Shown here: in pieces, positions 63,570 through 64,000 of the stretch
How the letters are laid out: each line of letters opens with the position of its first letter
Position numbering within the stretch: the first letter of the stretch is position 1
From: Cornus controversa
Taxonomy: Eukaryota > Streptophyta > Magnoliopsida > Cornales > Cornaceae
NCBI GenBank assembly: GCA_026545225.1
Contig: CM048852.1
Span: 60,585,146-60,649,145 of the forward strand
Direction of reading: 5' to 3'
DNA: 64,000 nt
Program-made: the position numbers and the translations under genes
Notes under the pieces: generated by a model
Told to the model about the DNA's origin: nothing
Database searches by the model: none
The model's input: the letters and a program-made list of their open reading frames with translations, nothing else

Positions 63570-63920
63570 TAATTCATAAGACACAGGGAGAAAATGAAAA
63601 GATAGAATTAGTTAAGAGATAAAAGGAAAGGAGAAAGAAAAAAAATTTGTGATAGTTTTCCTTATCATGTTCCCATAATTAGCAAACGGAAAGAAAATAA
63701 CAGAAACCCTTAAAACTTTGTTTGGGAAAACACAAAACACAATGAAATGAAGAGAAAAGGAAAGGAAATGAAAGATAAACCCCTAACTCTATCTTCTCAT
63801 TTCTTTTCTTTGTCCTGGCAGTCCTTTCCTTCCAACTCACTTGCCAAACAAATAAATGATTGACAGTTGCCCATAACCATGCAGACCAAGTCAAAAAAAA
63901 ATTCAGGCCCTACATATGCC

Positions 63921-64000
63921 ATGGCGCCTGCAAAAGATCAGGTACTGCAAACCCTAATGGACCTGCCCAGAAGCCGCCACCATAAATCTCAATCAATCAT
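63921..64000 (+). CDS. Possible first exon of a gene running off the window
   Basis: ATG at 63921 in a good plant context (GCCATGGCG) opens MAPAKDQVLQTLMDLPRSRH and stays open to the window end. A donor-like GTACTG follows MAPAKDQ. The preceding 60 bases are an ordinary leader-like sequence. The family is not recognised from 26 residues. Confidence 0.35.
   Translation, partial: MAPAKDQVLQTLMDLPRSRHHKSQSI

Larger units (their letters stand above)
58273..63920. other. AT-rich intergenic region, no gene recognised
   Basis: Holds the 178-bp tandem array (59223-59800), hAT-like MITE remnants near 60355-60525 and at 60908-61242, (TA)n tracts at 62418-62450, 62932-62959 and 63538-63565, and a short (CATCAC)n stretch at 63250-63270. 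Confidence 0.5.

Overview
The window is nuclear DNA from a flowering plant, most likely a eudicot. It is AT-rich and sparsely genic, with intron-split genes using GT..AG borders, many (AT)n and (GA)n microsatellites, and a dense layer of retrotransposons, Mutator-like and hAT-like elements and SINEs. Every recognisable protein belongs to a plant family. The species cannot be named from the sequence. No operon, CRISPR array, phage, or rRNA/tRNA gene was seen.

Genes, left to right: the 3' half of a zinc CDF transporter of the MTP5/MTPC2 type (+, 1704-5783); a chloroplast WCRKC thioredoxin (-, 6820-8775), tail-to-tail with the first; a RING E3 ligase resembling MUSE1/MUSE2 (-, 21857-23152); a DC1 zinc-finger protein (-, 29116-30288); lipid phosphate phosphatase delta, a sphingoid-base-1-phosphate phosphatase (+, 32376-37530, 8 exons); a DDX3/Ded1-type DEAD-box RNA helicase of the RH37/RH11 class (+, 41711-46933, 6 coding exons); a PORR-domain organelle RNA-splicing protein resembling WTF9 (-, 54686-55990); and a possible first exon running off the right edge (63921-64000). 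These are independent housekeeping or stress genes, not a pathway cluster. The order RING E3 - LPP delta - DEAD helicase recalls paired Arabidopsis blocks on chromosomes 2 and 3, so the gene skeleton looks ancestral.

The spaces between genes hold the more interesting structure. From 9151 to 17023 there is a complete Mutator-like element (long inverted ends, perfect 9-bp target duplication) with a decayed transposase. It has been hit by three later insertions, each with its own target-site duplication: a miniature LTR element (TRIM), an inverted-repeat MITE carrying a 42-bp minisatellite, and a solo LTR carrying 72-bp repeats. At 19.0-19.9 and 24.2-25.6 kb sit two oppositely oriented copies of a MITE built round a CCACCT-type minisatellite; the second has an hAT-like MITE with a 109-bp near-perfect palindrome inserted in its end. 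At 26.1 and 30.6 kb a duplicated segment gives a natural filled/empty pair for a SINE. At 50.2-53.1 kb a 2.9-kb solo LTR splits an old minus-strand reading frame. At 56.9-58.3 kb there is a copia element whose gag piece is inverted relative to its LTRs and pol remnant.

The last 6 kb is AT-rich with a 178-bp tandem array and scattered MITE remnants. No clearly new biological system was found; the best leads are the nested-element architectures, the 18-nt micro-exon in the thioredoxin gene, and unplaced candidate exons at 27.6-29.0 kb.
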